Assembly (NCBI RefSeq): GCF_029946505.1
Contig: NZ_JARZHG010000015.1
Coordinates: 62,001 to 126,000, forward strand
DNA from: Polyangium sp. y55x31
Lineage (GTDB): Bacteria > Myxococcota_A > Polyangia > Polyangiales > Polyangiaceae
Reading direction: 5' to 3'
DNA length: 64,000 nt
The translations under genes were made by a program, and so were the position numbers. The notes below the pieces were generated by a model. That model worked only from the letters and a program-made list of their open reading frames with translations. It made no database searches and was not told where the DNA came from. How positions within the stretch are numbered: the stretch's first letter is position 1; every line of letters begins with the position of its first letter. This document shows, one piece after another, positions 1-11,712 of this stretch.

Positions 1-323
1 AGGGCTTCAAGGTGACGGGCTCGCTCGCCACCGAGTCGCCCGGCAAGGACGGGATCGAAGAGGTCACGGGCACGCCGACGTTCGTCTGGGCCGACGACTC
101 GAGCGAGGACATGTACGAGGTGCGCGTGTTCGACGCGTACGGCGTGATGGTCTGGGAAGACCCCGCGGTGCCGAGCGTGAGCGGCTCGAAGACGGTGAGC
201 GTGGAGTACAAGGGCGACGCGCTGACCCCGGGCATGATCTACCAGTTCCGCGCGACATCGATCAAAGACGGCGTGCCCATCTCGCAGACCGAAGATCTGC
301 GCGGCGTGTTCATCGCCCGCTGA
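1..323 (+). CDS. C-terminal end of a secreted/surface protein (partial)
   Basis: The reading frame is open from the window edge (codons in phase with base 3) to a TGA at 321-323, so only about the last 106 residues are present and the true start lies upstream. The visible part alternates short beta-strand-like segments (TPTFVWADD, YEVRVFDAYG, YQFRATSI) with glycines and prolines, which looks like a fibronectin-III or other Ig-like fold at the end of an extracytoplasmic protein. No catalytic motif, membrane segment or anchor is visible. The function cannot be named. The neighbouring Cys-repeat lipoprotein suggests a surface-protein locus, which is inference only. Confidence 0.6.
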   Translation, partial: GFKVTGSLATESPGKDGIEEVTGTPTFVWADDSSEDMYEVRVFDAYGVMVWEDPAVPSVSGSKTVSVEYKGDALTPGMIYQFRATSIKDGVPISQTEDLRGVFIAR

Positions 324-388
324 TCCATCCCGCTCCCTTTCCCCCGTAAACCAAGGCTTTTTCGATCTTGTCCCCCTCGGAGGTGACC

Positions 389-1330
389 ATGGCGAACGTA
401 CGTCTTTGGAAGTCCTGGCTCGTCGCGTGTGTGACGCTCGCAGCCACGGCGGTGCTCGCGAGCGCATGCGGCTCGGACGGCGAAAACACGACGGGCGGCA
501 GCAGCAATGGCGAGAACACGTGCACGTTCGGCGGCGACAAGTGCGCGGCCGGCTGTAGCCCGACGCTCGGCTGCGTGGAGTGCTCGGCCGACGCGAACTG
601 CCCCGCCGGCGCGCCGTTCTGCGTGCTCGGCCGATGCGAGGAGTGCCAGACGACCGCGCAGTGCGGCGCCGGCAAGGCGTGTTTCCCCCACAAATTCACG
701 TGCGAGCCGATCTGCGCGGCGAACGGCGACTGCCCCGGCGAGGCGCCGATGTGCGAGCCGAACACGGGCATCTGCGTCGGCTGTCTCTCGAACACGGACT
801 GCACGGACGCGAAGAAGCCGATCTGCGACCCGACGCGCAAGCAGTGCGGGGCATGCGCGGCAAACGCGGACTGCGGCGCCGGGCAGCCGGTCTGCGACCT
901 GCAAAAAGGCGAGTGCAAGGAGTGCCTGGTCGACGCGCACTGCCCGTCCGGCTCGCTCTGCGGGACCGACGCGAAGTGCCACTCGGCCTGCACGTCGAAC
1001 GCCGACTGCGAGGACCCGGGCAAGCCGGTCTGCAACGTGAGCGAAAAGAGCTGCGTGGAGTGCCTGGCAAACACCCACTGCGGGGCCGCAGCGCCGGTCT
1101 GCGACGCGAACAACTGCCGGGTGTGCGTGACGAACGCCGACTGCACGAACCCGCAAACGCCGGTCTGCAAAGACAAAAACAAGTGCGTGGGCTGCGTGGC
1201 GAACGCGGACTGCCAGAACCCGCTCGTACCGATCTGCAAGGGCGAGGTCTGCGTGCAGTGCGACAAGGACGAGCACTGCACCGATCCGGCCAAGCCGAAG
1301 TGCGAAAACCAGGTCTGCGTGGCCCCCTGA
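389..1330 (+). CDS. Cysteine-repeat lipoprotein
   Basis: A 313-residue protein. The ATG at 389 is chosen because GGAGG lies five bases before it and because it opens a typical signal peptide (basic start, hydrophobic core, LASAC lipobox-like end, then GSDGENTTGG linker). The mature part is about eleven copies of a ~24-residue unit of the form CxxCxxNxDC followed by PxC, for example CVGCLSNTDC and CVECLANTHC. Such small disulfide-rich repeats are common in myxobacterial surface lipoproteins and probably form rigid extracellular rods or adhesion/calcium-independent binding modules. No enzyme domain is seen. It is a single-gene unit followed by a tRNA gene. The exact role is unknown. Confidence 0.8.
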   Translation: MANVRLWKSWLVACVTLAATAVLASACGSDGENTTGGSSNGENTCTFGGDKCAAGCSPTLGCVECSADANCPAGAPFCVLGRCEECQTTAQCGAGKACFPHKFTCEPICAANGDCPGEAPMCEPNTGICVGCLSNTDCTDAKKPICDPTRKQCGACAANADCGAGQPVCDLQKGECKECLVDAHCPSGSLCGTDAKCHSACTSNADCEDPGKPVCNVSEKSCVECLANTHCGAAAPVCDANNCRVCVTNADCTNPQTPVCKDKNKCVGCVANADCQNPLVPICKGEVCVQCDKDEHCTDPAKPKCENQVCVAP

Positions 1331-1402
1331 AGCCGGAAAATCCCGCCGCTGCCCGGAAGAATGCGCAGGTCCGCCACATGCTGCTAGAGTGCCGGTCCCC
1401 GA

Positions 1403-1484
1403 GCACGAGTGGCGGAACTGGCATACGCACCGGGTTTAGGTTCCGGCGCCGCAAGGATTGAGGGTTCGACTCCCTCCTCGTGCA
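1403..1484 (+). tRNA. tRNA-Leu (anticodon UAG)
   Basis: The acceptor stem pairs GCACGAG (1403-1409) with CTCGTGC (1477-1483), with discriminator A at 1484. The T arm GAGGG-TTCGACT-CCCTC is at 1460-1476. The anticodon arm CCGGG/TCCGG carries the loop TTTAGGT at 1435-1441, giving anticodon TAG (1437-1439). The long variable arm (1447-1459) is as expected for tRNA-Leu. The 3' CCA is not encoded (the next bases are CTT) and must be added by a nucleotidyltransferase. A TAGAGT hexamer at 1385-1390 is a reasonable -10 box; no good -35 is seen. Confidence 0.95.
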
Positions 1485-1488
1485 CTTG

Positions 1489-1630
1489 CCCAACGTGGGG
1501 GGCTCCGGTCGGCCCGGAAGCGATTTTTCGCTTTGCGGAAAATCACCGGGCCTTCCTCTGCCCCCCACACACCCCGCGCGCTCCCCTCCACTTCGCTTCG
1601 CTCCGTTGCGGGAAGCGCCTCGAACCGGTA
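1489..1630 (+). repeat. Dispersed intergenic repeat, copy A
   Basis: This ~140-bp stretch, starting five bases after the tRNA-Leu, recurs in reverse orientation at 21475-21612. The first ~79 bases are nearly identical: both copies start with CCCAACGTGGGGGGCTCCGG and share CGGGCCTTCCTCTGCCCCCC. The rest is looser but both copies end in TCGAACCGGT. Each copy contains an imperfect hairpin in a variable centre (GCGATTTTTCGC here). It lies in the 1485-1813 gap between tRNA and secA, which holds no gene I can support. Confidence 0.75.
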
Positions 1631-1686
1631 CGTGTTCAGGCCCCACCCTGGGCCCACCCTTGGGGGGCGTGTTCAGGCCCCACCCC
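1631..1686 (+). repeat. Direct repeat in the secA upstream region
   Basis: An 18-base sequence, CGTGTTCAGGCCCCACCC, occurs at 1631-1648 and again at 1669-1686 (38-bp period). The spacers are palindromic GC-rich stretches (GGGCCC, CCGCGGGG). It directly follows dispersed repeat A and ends ~130 bp before the secA start. It may be part of a compound repeat or a transcriptional terminator/leader; nothing more can be assigned to this stretch. Confidence 0.6.
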
Positions 1687-1813
1687 GCGGGGACCCATCC
1701 CCCGGGGTATTTGCGCTCGCTTGCCGTAAGGACTACGTTCGGCAGGCTCCGCGCCACCCCCGCACCGCACGATCCGACCGGGACGACGAGCCCCGGAGCC
1801 AAGGCGAAAGACG

Positions 1814-4848
<3,035 letters not shown>

Positions 4849-4852
<4 letters not shown>

Positions 4853-6918
4853 GCACCGCGGCGTCACACAGGCCGGTCCACCCGTCGATGGTGCTCGGGG
4901 CCTACCTCGAGCGCCTCGTCCGCGCGCGTCGCGTCGCCGTGCTCGGCAACGCGACCCTGGAGCTCGCCGAGAGGCTCGTCGAGCGCGGCGCGAGGCTCGT
5001 CCACGCCTACGATCCCGATGCGGCGCGCGCAGCCGAGGCCTTCGCGCGCACCGCCCAGGATCGCGACCGGCACGTGATGCACGCAGTGCTCGAAGGCGAC
5101 CTCGGCGTGCGCGATGGCGCCTTCGACGTGGTCGTCGTGCCCGATCTGTCGCTCTTCGCCGACCCGTCCGACGTGCTCCGCAGAGCGCGAAAGCTCGTCG
5201 GCTCGGCCGGCGTCGCGGTGATCGCCTCGCCGAACCCGGACGCGTCGCGGAGGCTGCTCGCGCTGTCCTCGCCGCGCGGGAAGGACACGTCTCCGCCCGG
5301 GTACTACGCGCTCTACGACCTCGTCTCGCTCCAGTTCCCCGTCGTGCGCATGCTCGGGCAAGCGCCGTTCGTCGGGTACACGGTGGCGGATTTCGCCGCC
5401 GGGCCGGATCTCGAGGTCAGCGTCGACACGTCGCTGCTCAAGGCGACCGAGGAGCCCGAGCACTTCATCGCGATCGCCAGCGAGCGCAAGGTCTCCGTCG
5501 ACGCCTTCGTGGTCGTGGAGCTCTCGCTGTCCGAGGTGCGCGAGGCGATCGGCACGGTCGGCGCGACGGCCGCGGACGCGGGCCGCATGAAGGAGCTCGA
5601 AGCCGCGCTCGCCGCGCACGACGAGCGCAGGCGCACGGACGAAAAATCCGCCGAGGAGCGCGCGGCCGCCGCCGTGACGACCGCGGCGCGCGTGGTCGAG
5701 CTCGAAGCAAAGCTCGAACGGCTGCGCGACGTGGACACGCGCGCGGGCGACGCGCACGTGCGGGCCGAGCGGCTCACCCACCAGATCCGCGATCTCGACG
5801 AGGAGCTCCGCCGCCAGCGCGACCGCGCGACCAAGCTCGCCAAGCAGCTCGACGACGAGAAGAAGCTCCGCACGAAGGCCGAGGTCGAGCTCGGGCTCGC
5901 CCGCGGCCGGCCGGAGATCCCGGGCGCGAAGGAGCGCATCGAGCAGCTCACGGCCGAGCTCACCTCGACGCGCTCGCGCGCCCTGGAGCTCGAAGGCGAG
6001 CTCAGCGCGGCGGGCGTGGGCATCGAGGAGCTCTCGAACGATCGGGCCGCGCTGCGCGCCCGCGTCGCCGAGCTGGAGCTCCGCCTCGCCGCGCAGGAAG
6101 CCGCCGCGCGGGAGCCGGATCCCGGCCTGCTTTCGCGCGTCGCCCAGCTCGAAGCCGCGCTCGAACGGTCGGAGGCCACCCGGCAGGCCGCCGTGCGCCG
6201 CGCCGACGAGCTCGGCGAGACGCTCGCCGCGACGACGGCGGAGCGGCTCCACCTGACCGAGAAGGTCCAGACGCTCGAAAAGCAGACGGCCGCGCTCCTC
6301 GCCGAGCGCGCCGCGAGCGAGTCGCTCGCGCCGGAGATCGACGCGCTCGAAGCGCAGCTCCGGGATCGAGCGCACCGCATCGCGGCGCTCGAAGCGGAGC
6401 TGCGCGAAGGCCTGCGCGTCGGCAAGGAGCTCGTCGAGGAGCTCGAAACGCTGCGCGGGGCCGCGGTGGTCCCCGCGGGCGAGGCGGCTCCGCCGGCAGC
6501 CACGCCGCAAACGCAAAACGGAGCGCCCGCGGCCCCGTCGACGCTCGGCGGTTTTGCCTCCGCGACCGAGGTGGCTCCTGCGGAGGCCGCGGACGCCACG
6601 CCCGTCGCCGACGCCGAGACCATGAAGACGCAGCTCGACACGCTCGCGGCCCGCGCGGCTCGCTCCGAGGCCGATCTCAAGGCCGCGGAGTGGCGCATCG
6701 CGCAGCTCGAACTCGCCCTCGCGTCCGCCGAGCGCGGCGAGGGAGCGCCTGCAGCCGTGGCGGTCGAGCTCGAGCAAGCCCTGCTCGCGGCCCACCAGGA
6801 GCTCGCCACGCTGCGACGAGCGGTCGGTCCCGAGGGTGAGCACGTCGCACCGGGCGTGGTCGAGCAGGCAGTGCTTCTCCATCAAATCTCGACGCAACTC
6901 GACGGCGTCGTCCCCTGA
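4849..6918 (+). CDS. Coiled-coil protein with degenerate methyltransferase-like N-terminus
   Basis: A 689-residue protein whose ATG at 4849 overlaps the secA stop (ATGA), preceded by GGAGGA. Residues ~1-230 follow the order of a Rossmann-type SAM methyltransferase (VAVLGNATLELAERL, HAYDPD, DVVVVPDLSLFADP), but the glycine-rich SAM loop is not conserved, so binding may be lost. Residues ~240-685 are almost entirely heptad-rich coiled coil (repeated ELEAKLERL-type segments, LEAALERSEATR) broken by a Pro/Ala linker around 550-570. No signal peptide or membrane segment is seen. Long cytoplasmic coiled coils with pseudo-enzyme heads act as scaffolds or polarity/motility factors in myxobacteria, but that role is inference. 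Coupling to secA suggests co-expression only. Confidence 0.7.
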
Positions 6919-6958
6919 CGGCTCGCCCCCCCTGCCTGGCCGCGCTAACACGTCGGCC

Positions 6959-9900
6959 ATGCGTCCTCGCCTGATCGCCGCGATCGCTCGCATCGCAACC
7001 GCCGCCACGCTCGTGGCGGCCCTCGGCGCCTGCGGCTCGGCCGTCCCCAAGACGGCCGCCGATCCGATCGACGCCATGCGCGCCGGCGCGAGCGCCTCGC
7101 AAGACGGCGAGGTCCTCGGCCGCTGGCTGCTCGGCGAGCTGCTCGTCCCCGGCGGCGACGCGGCGCGGGCCCGCGAAGCGCGCGCGAAGCTCGACAAGGC
7201 TGCCTCGAACAAGGGCCTCTACGCCTCGCTCGCGCGCGCCATCGACGACGAGACCCATGGACGCTTCCGCGCGGCCGCCCTCGCGCACCTCGACGCGGTG
7301 AACGCCGCCCGCACCACGGATCACCCCGACGCGCCGCTCGTCGGCTGGTACGCGGCGAGCCACCTCCTGCGCCTGCGCACGAGCGTCCCCGGCATCTGGG
7401 ATCTCGCCAAGGACACGGTCGTGCGCACGATCGATCAACCGGGCCACATCGGCTGGCGCGCGCGCAGCGACCTCGCCGAGTGGTGGAGCGTCGAGGGCCT
7501 GCGCAAGGAAGCCGAGGGCAAGGACAAGACCCCGATGGAGATCGCGGCCGAGCGCTTCGGCTGCGCCAAGAAGGCACGCCTCGCCGGCCCGTTCGGCCAC
7601 CTCGCCGCGAGTGATCACCGCGTGCATTACGAGGCCGAACGCGCCGGCCCCTGGCCTCGCCTCTTCCCGGCCGATCCGCGCCGCGCCGATCGTCCAAGTG
7701 TCCTCGCCACCGAGCGGCGCGGCTGCCAGATCCGCAGCGCCGAGCCTGTCTCGGGCGGCGTCTTCTACGCCGAGACCTTCCTCGAGCTCCCTGCCGAGCG
7801 TGAGCTCATCGTCGCCGTGCAGGGCGCGTTCTCGATCCGCGTCGACGACGTCGAGGTCCTCACGCGTGACCCGCGCGACTGGGGCATCTGGCCTCGCTTC
7901 GGCGCGCGCGTCCGCCTCTCCGCGGGCCGCCACCGCATCCTCGCGCGCGTCGGCAGCGCCGAGACGGGCATCCGCATCCTCGCGCCGAACGGCTTGCCCC
8001 TCGGCGCCGAGACCTCCGACGATCCTACGGCGCCGTACGTCCTCGAACCGCCGCTCGTCCTTCCCGATCCGAACGTCCTCGAACCTTTCCTCCTCGCGCT
8101 CGGCGTCCCCGCCGCGCCGCGCACCCCGCGCCCCGCGCCCCGCGACACAAACGATCCCATCGCGCGTTACCTCGCCGCGTGGCTCTCGCACATCGAGGGA
8201 CAGGACGACCTCGCCTCCGTGCTGCTCGAACCACTCGTGAAGGATCCCTCGCGCGCCACCGGTCCCGCGCTCTCCACGCAGGCGCTCTTCATCGAGAAGG
8301 ACCCGATCTTCCCGCAGAACGACGCGCGTGACCTCGTGAAGGACGTCCGCGCCCGCGCTGTCGCCAAGGACCCCGACCTCTGGCTCTCGCTCTTCTGGCT
8401 CGCGCTCGACGAGGCCGACAAGGTCGGCGCGCCCGAGGCCGCGGCCAAGGTCGCCAAGCTCGCCGATCGGTTCCGCGAGGTCCCGGACATCCTGAAGGGA
8501 CTCGGCCGCATGTACGCGCAGATCGGCTGGAGCGTCGAGCACGCGCGCACCGTCAAGGACACGGCCGCGCGCTTCTCCGAGGACACCGAGGCCCTCTTCG
8601 CGCTCCTCCGCCTCCACGACGAGCGCGGCGACGTCGCCGAGGCCGACAAGATCGCCAAGCGCATCGAGGCCCTCGACCCCGACGCCGAGGTCGCCCTCCA
8701 GCGCGCGCTCGAACGACGCGACTGGGGCGGCGCCATCCGCGAGCTCGAACGCATCGGGAAGACCCGCCGCGATCGCCAGGACATCGCCATCAAGATCGCC
8801 GATCTCCTCACCCGCGCCGGCGCGCAACGCGAGTCGATCGATGCCCTCGAGCGTGCGGTCAAGAACGACCCCGAGGACGCCTCCGCGCGCCTCGCGCTCG
8901 CCGACGCGCGCCTCGCCCGCGGCGACAAGACGGCCCTCCGCTCCGCGCTCGTCGAAGCGATCCAGACCGGTGCGGATCCTTCCGCGCTGCGCGAGGCCAT
9001 CGAGCTCGTCGAGGGCACGACCGAGCTCACGCCGTATCGCATCGACGGCAAGAAGGTCATCGCGCAGTTCGAGGCCTCGGGCGTCACCATGCCCGGCACC
9101 GCGGCGCGCGTCCTCGACTACGCCACGTTGTGGGTCCACGCCGACGGATCGGCGCGCATGCTGGAGCACGAGATCATCGGCATCCAGTCGCGCGAGGCCA
9201 TCGAGGAGCTCGCCGAGCAGCGCGTCCCGCGTGGCCTCGTCCTCAAGCTCCGCACCGTCAAGAAAGACGGCCGCGTCCTCGAACCCGAGTTCGTCGACGG
9301 CAAGCCCACCGTCACCATGCCGCACCTCGAGGTCGGCGATTACATCGAGACCGAGACCCTCTACACGCTGCGCGGCGACGGCCGCGGCGGCCGCAGCTTC
9401 GAGGGCCCGCGCTGGTTCTTCCGCGAGGAGAAGATCCCCTACTTCATCAGCGAGTACGTCGTCGTCTCGCCCAAGAACCGCCCGCTCGACGTCGAGATCG
9501 GCGGCAGCGTCCCGAGGCCCGCCATCAAGGAGAACGGCGCCTTCGTCGAGCGTCGCTTCCGCGTCGATCGCAGCCCTGCGCTCCCCGAGGAGCCCGGCAG
9601 CGCGCCGACGCAGGAGTTCCTCCCGAACGTGCGTGTCGGCTGGGGCATCAACCTCGAAGAGCACATCGCTCGCCTCGTCGACGCCACGAGCGACGAGGTC
9701 CCGCGCGACCCGCGCCTCAAGCGCATCGCCGAGAGCATCGTCACCGGCGCCGCGCCCGACGACGCGGACAAACCTGCCCGCCCGGCTTCGATCGACGAGC
9801 AGGCGCGCCGCATCTATCGCTGGGTCCTCTCGAACGTCGAGCAGGGCCGCGAGGACGACGGACGCCGCATCGTCATCGGCAAGAGCGGCAACCGCACCGA

Positions 9901-10819
9901 GGCCTTCCTCTACCTCTGCCGCCTCGTCGGCATCGACGCCTCGCTCGGCATGGTGCGTGATCGCCTCACGCCGCCCTGGAACGGCCCGCTCAGCGAGGCC
10001 GAGTCCTTCAACGCGCTCGCTGTCCGCCTCGGCACCGAGCGTGGCGTGCGCTGGATGGTCGTGCGCGACAAGTTCGCGCCGTACGGCTACCTCCCGAGCT
10101 CCTTGCGCGGTCAGCCTGCCGTCGTGCTCGCGGAGCGCGCGCCGCGCGAGACCACGCCGCTCACCGGCTCGCGCGACGGCGTCACCTACGAGGGCACGGT
10201 CGACCTACGCGCCGACGGATCGGCCACGCTCAAGCTCGAACAGCGCTTCGAGGGCAAGTTCGCCATCATGCTCCGCAGCGCCCTCGAGAGCCTGCCCGAC
10301 GCGCAACGCGACGAGGCCATCGAGACCAAGCTCATCGGCCAGGCCTTGCCCGGCGCGCGCCTTCGTTCGCTCGACATCAAGAACGCGACCGACCTCGACG
10401 CGCCGCTCGTCCTCGTGATGGACCTCGAGATGAACGACTTCGCCCGTGTCCGTACCGGCGACATGGTCATCTCGCCGCCCTTCGCGCTCCGCCTCTCGCC
10501 CTTCGCCGCCCTCCCCTCGCGCGAGACGCCGCTCTACATCTCGGAGCAATCCTCGGTCTTTTCGAATGTTCGCCTGAAGGTCAAGCTGCCCGAGGGAGCG
10601 CGCGTCACCACACAACTCGCCGCTGCTTCCACCCAGGACGGAGGCCGCACGGCGACTGTCAGCGATCGCGTGGATCGCGACACGCTCGTCTTCGAACGGG
10701 CGATCCACATCCCTGCCGGCCGGGTGCAGCCCGACGCGTATGGCACCTTCCAGAGCTTCGTCCGCGAAGCAGAGGCCGTGTTGCACCGCGACATCGTAAT
10801 TTCAGTGGGTTCACGTTAG
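6959..10819 (+). CDS. Large lipoprotein with TPR and DUF3857/transglutaminase-like domains
   Basis: A 1286-residue protein. The ATG at 6959 starts a signal peptide ending in a lipobox (ALGAC). Residues ~30-300 hold an all-helical region and a sugar-binding-like beta domain (AETFLELPAERELIVAVQG). Residues ~380-650 are TPR-like helices (LFALLRLHDERGDVAEADK). From ~680 comes a DUF3857-type domain (RVLDYATLWVHADGSARML), then a transglutaminase-like fold near 945-1030, then a DUF3858-type beta tail to the C-terminus. The catalytic GDC of transglutaminase relatives is replaced by GNR near residue 976, so cysteine-protease-type activity is unlikely. It probably lies at the inner face of the outer membrane as a binding/scaffold protein. 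It follows the coiled-coil gene by 40 bp on the same strand. Confidence 0.75.
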   Translation: MRPRLIAAIARIATAATLVAALGACGSAVPKTAADPIDAMRAGASASQDGEVLGRWLLGELLVPGGDAARAREARAKLDKAASNKGLYASLARAIDDETHGRFRAAALAHLDAVNAARTTDHPDAPLVGWYAASHLLRLRTSVPGIWDLAKDTVVRTIDQPGHIGWRARSDLAEWWSVEGLRKEAEGKDKTPMEIAAERFGCAKKARLAGPFGHLAASDHRVHYEAERAGPWPRLFPADPRRADRPSVLATERRGCQIRSAEPVSGGVFYAETFLELPAERELIVAVQGAFSIRVDDVEVLTRDPRDWGIWPRFGARVRLSAGRHRILARVGSAETGIRILAPNGLPLGAETSDDPTAPYVLEPPLVLPDPNVLEPFLLALGVPAAPRTPRPAPRDTNDPIARYLAAWLSHIEGQDDLASVLLEPLVKDPSRATGPALSTQALFIEKDPIFPQNDARDLVKDVRARAVAKDPDLWLSLFWLALDEADKVGAPEAAAKVAKLADRFREVPDILKGLGRMYAQIGWSVEHARTVKDTAARFSEDTEALFALLRLHDERGDVAEADKIAKRIEALDPDAEVALQRALERRDWGGAIRELERIGKTRRDRQDIAIKIADLLTRAGAQRESIDALERAVKNDPEDASARLALADARLARGDKTALRSALVEAIQTGADPSALREAIELVEGTTELTPYRIDGKKVIAQFEASGVTMPGTAARVLDYATLWVHADGSARMLEHEIIGIQSREAIEELAEQRVPRGLVLKLRTVKKDGRVLEPEFVDGKPTVTMPHLEVGDYIETETLYTLRGDGRGGRSFEGPRWFFREEKIPYFISEYVVVSPKNRPLDVEIGGSVPRPAIKENGAFVERRFRVDRSPALPEEPGSAPTQEFLPNVRVGWGINLEEHIARLVDATSDEVPRDPRLKRIAESIVTGAAPDDADKPARPASIDEQARRIYRWVLSNVEQGREDDGRRIVIGKSGNRTEAFLYLCRLVGIDASLGMVRDRLTPPWNGPLSEAESFNALAVRLGTERGVRWMVVRDKFAPYGYLPSSLRGQPAVVLAERAPRETTPLTGSRDGVTYEGTVDLRADGSATLKLEQRFEGKFAIMLRSALESLPDAQRDEAIETKLIGQALPGARLRSLDIKNATDLDAPLVLVMDLEMNDFARVRTGDMVISPPFALRLSPFAALPSRETPLYISEQSSVFSNVRLKVKLPEGARVTTQLAAASTQDGGRTATVSDRVDRDTLVFERAIHIPAGRVQPDAYGTFQSFVREAEAVLHRDIVISVGSR

Positions 10820-10842
10820 CGATCTCGCGTTACGCCCAATCC

Positions 10843-10869
10843 TGGTAATATGGACCATGAATCATGGTC
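10843..10869 (+). promoter_or_regulatory. Extended -10 promoter and palindromic operator at the crp-like start codon
   Basis: TGGTAATAT at 10843-10851 is an extended -10 element. Immediately after it is a perfect inverted repeat, GACCATGA (10853-10860), one base, TCATGGTC (10862-10869). The palindrome spans the expected transcription start and the ATG at 10864. It is therefore a candidate autoregulatory operator, or an RNA hairpin occluding the start. No -35 is recognisable. Confidence 0.5.
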
Positions 10870-11589
10870 ACGATCCAGGATAACCGGCGTCCCTCGGTCG
10901 ACGCCCCGAAGGTACGCATCAACCGTGCGCTGAAGCTCTGCCCTCTCTTCGAGAAGGTGGCGCGCTCGACGTTCGAGAGCGCGCTCGAAGTCGCGGAGAT
11001 CGACGTCGTCCGCGCGGGCATGTCCATCCAGAAGCAGGACGACGACGTCACCTCGCTCGCCCTCCTCGGGCACGGACGTGCGCGCCTCGAACGCAAACTA
11101 CCGTCTGGACAGACGGTCCCCCTTGGTTACCGCGGCAGCGGTGATCTCCTCGGCGAGGCTGCGCTCGCCGGCGCCAAGACGTACACCGAGAGCGCAATCG
11201 CCATCGACGAGAGCGAGGTCGTGCGCTTCCCGGTCGCTGCGATTCAAGCGTGGCTGCGTGACGATCCCGCGCTCGGCCTCGCGCTCCTCGGCCTGCTCGT
11301 CGACCGCCAGCGTGCGGCCGAGGATCGCATCGAGTCGCTGCTCTTCCGCAACGTCGAGGGCCGCCTCGTCGAGTTCCTCCTCGGGGCCGTCGATCGCTGG
11401 GGCGTGCCCGACACGCGCGGCACGTTGATCTCCGCGCCGATCACGCACCTCGAAATCGCGCAGTCGATCGGCTCCACGCGTGAGACCGTCACCATCACGC
11501 TCGGCGCGCTCCGCAAGGACGGCTTGCTTGCCGTGGCGGGTCGACGGCTCATCGTGGTCGACCGCGACGCGCTCGCGAAACGTCGGTGA
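10864..11589 (+). CDS. Crp/Fnr-family transcriptional regulator
   Basis: A 241-residue regulator. Residues ~20-140 form a cyclic-nucleotide-binding beta-barrel (GLY-rich LALLGHGRARLERK, VPLGYRGSGDLLGEAAL, the last resembling the phosphate-binding cassette). Residues ~165-235 are an HTH_Crp winged helix (THLEIAQSIGSTRETVTITLG). The cassette lacks the standard Arg-Ser/Thr pair of cAMP-binding CRP, and the Fnr cysteine cluster is absent, so the effector is unknown. The start at 10864 lies inside a palindrome and only ~6 bases after the likely transcription start, so the mRNA is probably leaderless. A start at the GTG of codon 2 is also possible. It stands alone between two unrelated genes. Confidence 0.88.
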   Translation: MVTIQDNRRPSVDAPKVRINRALKLCPLFEKVARSTFESALEVAEIDVVRAGMSIQKQDDDVTSLALLGHGRARLERKLPSGQTVPLGYRGSGDLLGEAALAGAKTYTESAIAIDESEVVRFPVAAIQAWLRDDPALGLALLGLLVDRQRAAEDRIESLLFRNVEGRLVEFLLGAVDRWGVPDTRGTLISAPITHLEIAQSIGSTRETVTITLGALRKDGLLAVAGRRLIVVDRDALAKRR

Positions 11590-11593
11590 CGCT

Positions 11594-11649
11594 CGACGCG
11601 ACCCGCGGGGGCGTAGCTCGGCTCGTCTGAACGACGCCCCCGCGCGTCG
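11594..11649 (+). terminator. Hairpin after the Crp/Fnr gene
   Basis: CGCGGGGGCGT (11604-11614) pairs perfectly with ACGCCCCCGCG (11634-11644), extended by CGACG/CGTCG outside. There is no U tract, so this is a hairpin that may terminate with help from Rho or act as an mRNA 3' stabiliser. Confidence 0.45.
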
Positions 11650-11712
11650 ACCCCACTCGCGCGTCCTTTTCGCGTGCTCGGCTGCGCTCGGGCGTGCTAT
11701 CGCCCGACCGCG

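Noticed and set aside
1631-1686. Riboswitch upstream of secA
   Set aside because: Only a short GC-rich direct repeat is seen; no conserved riboswitch core could be recognised.
4864-7212. 782-residue open frame opposite the coiled-coil gene
   Set aside because: Overlaps a well-supported plus-strand gene with proper start and coupling; Arg/Leu-rich composition is typical of antisense shadows.
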